A stretch of DNA of 64,000 nt, from the NCBI GenBank assembly GCA_963781345.1, contig CAWAFQ010000001.1:186001-250000 (forward strand), written 5' to 3'. Shown piece after piece: positions 60,495 through 64,000 of the stretch. The stretch is from JBBRHQ01 sp963781345. GTDB taxonomy: Bacteria > Actinomycetota > Thermoleophilia > Solirubrobacterales > 70-9. How positions within the stretch are numbered: the stretch's first letter is position 1; each line of letters opens with the position of its first letter. Position numbers and translations under genes: made by a program. Below the pieces are notes generated by a model. It worked only from the letters and a program-made list of their open reading frames with translations, was not told the origin of the DNA and searched no databases.

Positions 60495-60629
60495 GTGACG
60501 GTTGACCTACGAATTGGATCACTCAATCTGCGGGCCTACCCAGACCCAGAACCTGACCAGATACAAGGTTTGGCAGCCGTGATTGCCGAGTGCGTCTTCC
60601 ATTCAGCTTCCCGAGGACTGCGCGTCTGA
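60495..60629 (+). CDS. Very small protein, uncertain
   Basis: GTG 60495, 9 nt after AGGAG (ATG 60486 is the alternative), opens a 44-codon frame reading VTVDLRIGSLNLRAYPDPEP and then 'QIQGLAAVIAECVFHSASRG' to TGA 60627-60629. It lies divergent to the nuclease gene. The composition is protein-like, but no family is recognised. Confidence 0.3.
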   Translation: MTVDLRIGSLNLRAYPDPEPDQIQGLAAVIAECVFHSASRGLRV

Positions 60630-60666
60630 GTCGCTCGGGCTATGAGATGAAGGGACGGCCCCGGTG

Positions 60667-62162
60667 CTAGCCGATGGTGATCGTCTTCGACCTCTCACCG
60701 CGGCAGGCCGACCAGGCCCTAACCCGCGCGTAGTAGGTGCCCGGATCGTAGGGCCAGGCCCTAACCCGCGCGGTGGTCGATCTCCCCTGCACCCCTGCGT
60801 AATTTCTGATCGTGTAGGTCCCGTACCTGGTGGTGTGCGCCGCGCCGACCATTTGGTCGCGCCCGTGCCGGCGGCGCAGCACCTTCACCGTCTGGTGTTC
60901 GACGCAGGCGGAAACGCCCGACTTCAGTCTGCCGGTGAACCGGTGCTTGTTTGGGTGGTAGGAGAGCGTCAGGGTGCGGTGGGCGGGGCCGCCGTTCAGC
61001 AGTACCGAGACGTTGTTGGAGCCCGCGTTGGCGACCGCGAGGTCGGGCTTGCCATCGCCGTTTAGGTCGCCGATCGCCACCGATGAGGGTTGGTCCCCGA
61101 CCCGGAAACGCTTCGGCGCGGCGAAGGAGCCGGTGCCGTCTCCGAGCAGGACCGAGACGTTGCTGGAGCCGCCGTTGGCGACCGCGAGGTCGGGCTTGTT
61201 GTCGCCGTTCAGGTCGCCGACCGCGATCGGGGAAGAGTGGAAGCCGGCGGCGAAGTGCTTCGGCGCGCCGAAGGCGCCGGTGCCGTCTCCGAGCAGTATC
61301 GAGACGCCGTGAAACACCCTGCTTTGGTAGCTGCCGGGGTTGGCGGCGGCGAGGTCGGGATTGCCGTCGCCGTTGAAGTCGCCGATCGCGACCGAGTAGG
61401 GGTGTGGGCCGGCGCCGTAGGGCGTCGCCCGACCAAAGCTGCCGTCGCCGTTTCCCAGCAGTATCGAGACGATGTAGGCGCCGGAGTTGGCGACAGCGAG
61501 GTCGGGCTTGCCGTCGCCGTTGAGGTCGCCGATCGCGACCGAGTCGGGCCTGGTAGAGACGGGGAAGTTCGTCGCCGCGCCGAAGGTGCCGTCGCCGTTT
61601 CCGAGCAATATCGAGACAGTGCCGGGTCGCTTGTTGGCGACGGCGAGGTCGGGGTTGGTGTCGCCGTTGAAGTCGCCGACCACGACCGAGGCGGGGTTGA
61701 TGCCGGTCGGATAGCTCGTCGGCGGGCCGAAGGTGCCGTCACCGTTTCCGAGCAGCACCGAGACGCCACTGCTGGTGACGACGCCACTGCTGGTGACGAC
61801 GCCAGGTCGCGATCAGTGTCGTTGTTGAAGTCGCCGATTGCAATCGAGCCGGCCCCCTTGCCGGTGGCGAAGTTCTTGGCCTTGCCAAAGGAGCCGGCGC
61901 CGTTTCCGAGCAGCACCGAGACGCCGCTCACCGAGACGCCGCTCACCGAGACGCGGCCGTTGGTGACGAGGTCGGGCTTGCCGTCGCCATTGAGATCGCC
62001 CATCGCCACCGACGACGGATAGCGGCCGACGGCGAAGTTCCTCGCCTTGCCGAAGGAGCCGAGCGCCTGGACGGCGAAGGCGCCAAGGCCGACGCTGACG
62101 CAGATCGCGACAAACAGCAGCTTGCCTCGGCGGTGGATGGAGCTGGCGATCGGCTTCTTCAT
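60667..62162 (-). pseudogene. Secreted FG-GAP/VCBS repeat protein, one frameshift
   Basis: ATG 62162 starts a signal peptide (LLFVAICVSVGLGAFAVQA), then FG-GAP units 'SSVAMGDLNGDGKPDLVTNG' and so on. Near 61760-61805, in two copies of an 18-bp tandem repeat, one base is missing compared with the paralogue at 62940, shifting the frame. From about 61758 the next frame carries 'ASVVVGDFNGDTNPDLAVAN' and four more units to the C-terminal domain 'GTYYARVRAWSACRGERSKT' and stop at 60667. The full protein would have about 498 residues, the size of the intact copy at 30903. A second short tandem repeat (61918-61955) adds two VSVSG units. Confidence 0.75.
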
Positions 62163-63416
62163 TTCCTGCCGCTGGCGGGGTAGGAGAGGGTCAGGCTACG
62201 CCGGCTGGGGCCGCTGTTCAGCAGGACCGCGACCCTGTTCGGGCCCATCATTCCCCCGTCGATGGTGACGGCGAGGTCGGGACGCGAGCCGGCGTTGAGA
62301 TTGCCGATCGCGACTGCGGTGGGCTTGCCGCGGTAGCCGGCGCCGGTGGGGTAGCTCCTCGCCGCCCCGAAGGATCCGCCGCCTCTTCCGAGTATTACGG
62401 AGACGCTCTTGGAGTCAAGACTTATCGTGGCGAGATCGTCACGCGAGTCCTGGTTGATGTCGCCGACCGCGATCGCATAGGGCGCTTCAAAGGGGAAGAC
62501 GGCGAAGCCCTTGGCCTTGCCAAAGGCACCGTCGCCCTTTCCGAGAAGGATCGAGACGCTGTTCGAGTACTGCATAAAGTCGGCGAGCGCCAGGTCGGGC
62601 TTGGTGTCGTTGTTGAAGTTGCCTACAACCATCGCGACCGGCTGGGTCATAGCACCGACGGGGAAGTCCGTCGCCGTCCCGAAGGAGCCGTCACCGTGCC
62701 CGAGCAGAACCGAGACGGTGCCGTCACCCCCGATGCAGCTGCGCCTGCGCAGCTGAGCGTCGCGGCTGAGGCGACTACCGCAGTCGATGGCGCCAGCGTT
62801 GGCGACCGCGAGGTCGAGATTGGAGCCGCCGTTGAATTTGCCGACCACGACCGAGGCGGGGTTGATGCCGGCCGGATAGCTCGTCGGCAGGCCGAAGGTG
62901 CCGTCACCGTTGCCGAGCAGCACCGAGACGCCGCTGTTGGTGACGACAGCCAGGTCGCGGTCGGTGTCGTTGTTGAAGTCCCCGACCGCAATCGAGCCGG
63001 GATAATCGCCGGCGGCGAAGTTCTTGGCCGCGCCGAAGGTGCCATCGCCGTGTCCGAGCAGTATCGAGCCGCTTACCGCGATGTCGCGCTTGGCGTCGCC
63101 GTTGAAGTTGCCGATCGCAATCGAGTCGGCGCCGGCGGCGAAGTTCTTCTTCTTGCCGAAGGCGCCGGCGCCCTTTCCGAGCAGCATCGAGACGTTGCCG
63201 GAGAGGGAGTTGGCGACCGCGATGTCGCGCTTGGCGTCGCCGTTGAACTTCCCGATCACAATCGAGCTGGGCCCGTAGCCGACGGCGAACCCCCTTGGCT
63301 TGCCAAAGGAGGCGAAGCGCCTGCACCGCGAAGGCGCCAAGGCCCACGCTGACGCATATCGCTACGAGCAGCAGCTTGCCGCGACTGTGGGTGGAACTGG
63401 CGATCGGCTTCTTCAT
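62159..63416 (-). pseudogene. FG-GAP/VCBS repeat protein, frameshifted after the signal peptide and truncated at the 3' end
   Basis: ATG 63416 encodes the signal peptide (LLLVAICVSVGLGAFAVQA); an extra base near 63312 shifts the frame just after it. The body continues as 'SSIVIGKFNGDAKRDIAVAN' with about seven units in the next frame. The C-terminal beta domain found in the paralogues is missing: the frame ends LTLSYPASGRK at TGA 62159, which overlaps the ATG of the next gene (ATGA). A deletion between neighbouring paralogues explains this. Confidence 0.72.
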
Positions 63417-63591
63417 TTCCCCTGCCTTCCGTAATTGACCTACGGGCGAGAGCGCTCCCTCAGCGCCCAACTACAAGGTAGCGCCAAGAATCCGCACGGC
63501 ATCCGGGTTTTGCCACACACCTGAACCCGAGAACCTGAATTGATGCCTGATTGATGCCCGCCTGGAGGCACCGCTTTGCGGCGCCAAACAG

Positions 63592-63666
<75 letters not shown>

Positions 63667-63686
63667 CTGACGGGACGGCGCTGGTG

Positions 63687-64000
63687 CTAGCCGATGGTGA
63701 CCGTCTTCGACCTCTCGGCGCGGCAGGCCGACCAGGCCCTGACCCGCGCGTAGTAGGTGCCCGGATTGGCGGCGTGGCCGATCTTGTAGGTGCCGTTTGC
63801 CGCGCTGATCGCACTTCCGACCTGCCGGTCGGGGCCGCTGCGGCGCCGAAGCACCCTCACCCTCTGACTCCTGATGCAGGCGGGGTCGAAGGAACTCAGC
63901 CTGCCGGTGAACCTGTGGTTGTTCCGTCGGTAAGAGAGCGTCAGAGTGCGCGGGCTGGGACCGCCGTTCAGCAGTATCGAGACGTTGTCGGAGCCATAGT
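63687..64000 (-). CDS. FG-GAP/VCBS repeat protein, C-terminal part (cut by window edge)
   Basis: The minus strand from the right edge reads the end of one repeat unit (DNVSILLNGGPSPRTLTLSY) and the complete C-terminal domain (HRFTGRLSSFDPACIRSQ, RVRVLRRRSGPDRQVGSAIS, GTYYARVRAWSACRAERSKT), ending VTIG at stop 63687-63689. It is the fourth member of the family in this window. The stop lies 20 bp from the tRNA-like fragment, the same spacing as at the end of the copy at 60667. Confidence 0.8.
   Translation of the reverse strand, partial: YGSDNVSILLNGGPSPRTLTLSYRRNNHRFTGRLSSFDPACIRSQRVRVLRRRSGPDRQVGSAISAANGTYKIGHAANPGTYYARVRAWSACRAERSKTVTIG

Overview
The window is high-GC DNA with actinobacterial signatures: many GTG starts, a FurA-KatG pair, a SARP-type regulator, and several secreted repeat proteins (FG-GAP, delta-60 and RTX types). 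I infer a member of Thermoleophilia/Solirubrobacterales or a close relative. That placement is an impression from gene content, not a computed one.

Layout. 1-13.7 kb is mostly ordinary chromosome: an ArsM-like methyltransferase end, a broken quinone reductase, a 2TM protein, a delta-60/RTX surface protein, a GAP-family membrane protein, a lipoprotein, an acyltransferase, a patatin, an acyl-CoA dehydrogenase, a secreted zinc metalloprotease, an FAD amine oxidase and a DksA-like protein. From 13.7 kb to the right edge the sequence is cut into segments of about 2-9 kb by ten related, identically oriented junction sites (near 13.77, 22.25, 27.04, 32.59, 41.03, 49.03, 53.36, 55.74, 59.07 and 63.63 kb). 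Each site joins one of four left halves (L1-L4) to one of two right halves (R1 = 3' part of a tRNA-Met-like sequence; R2 = an arm that can form a 50-bp palindrome). At two sites the left half is the 3' end of a serine-recombinase gene. The segments carry self-contained cargo: a Pat-type acyltransferase with an oxidase and a SARP regulator; furA-katG; vapBC with a sulfatase and its formylglycine-generating enzyme; AhpD/DsrE redox genes with a metal exporter and an adenylate cyclase; a TetR operon with lipase and HMG-CoA reductase; a molybdopterin oxidoreductase; a DUF779-aldehyde dehydrogenase pair; a two-component system with small secreted proteins; a PD-(D/E)XK nuclease; and a run of FG-GAP surface proteins.

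Mobile elements: an IS481-family element with a 6-bp target duplication placed exactly at a stop codon, with its empty site preserved in a paralogous copy elsewhere in the window; an IS110-family element; and a frameshifted DDE transposase remnant. Duplications inside the window include the acyltransferase (two copies, about a dozen differences in 984 bp), the 2TM gene, the AhpD block and the FG-GAP genes.

Two general features matter to a reader. First, many genes are broken by single-base indels, concentrated in a few loci (18.8-22.1 kb, 55.9-57.9 kb, katG, and others). They may be pseudogenes or local sequence errors. Second, at least twelve genes have a TANNNT-like -10 box ending 6-7 nt before the start codon, which predicts leaderless transcripts and helps choose starts.
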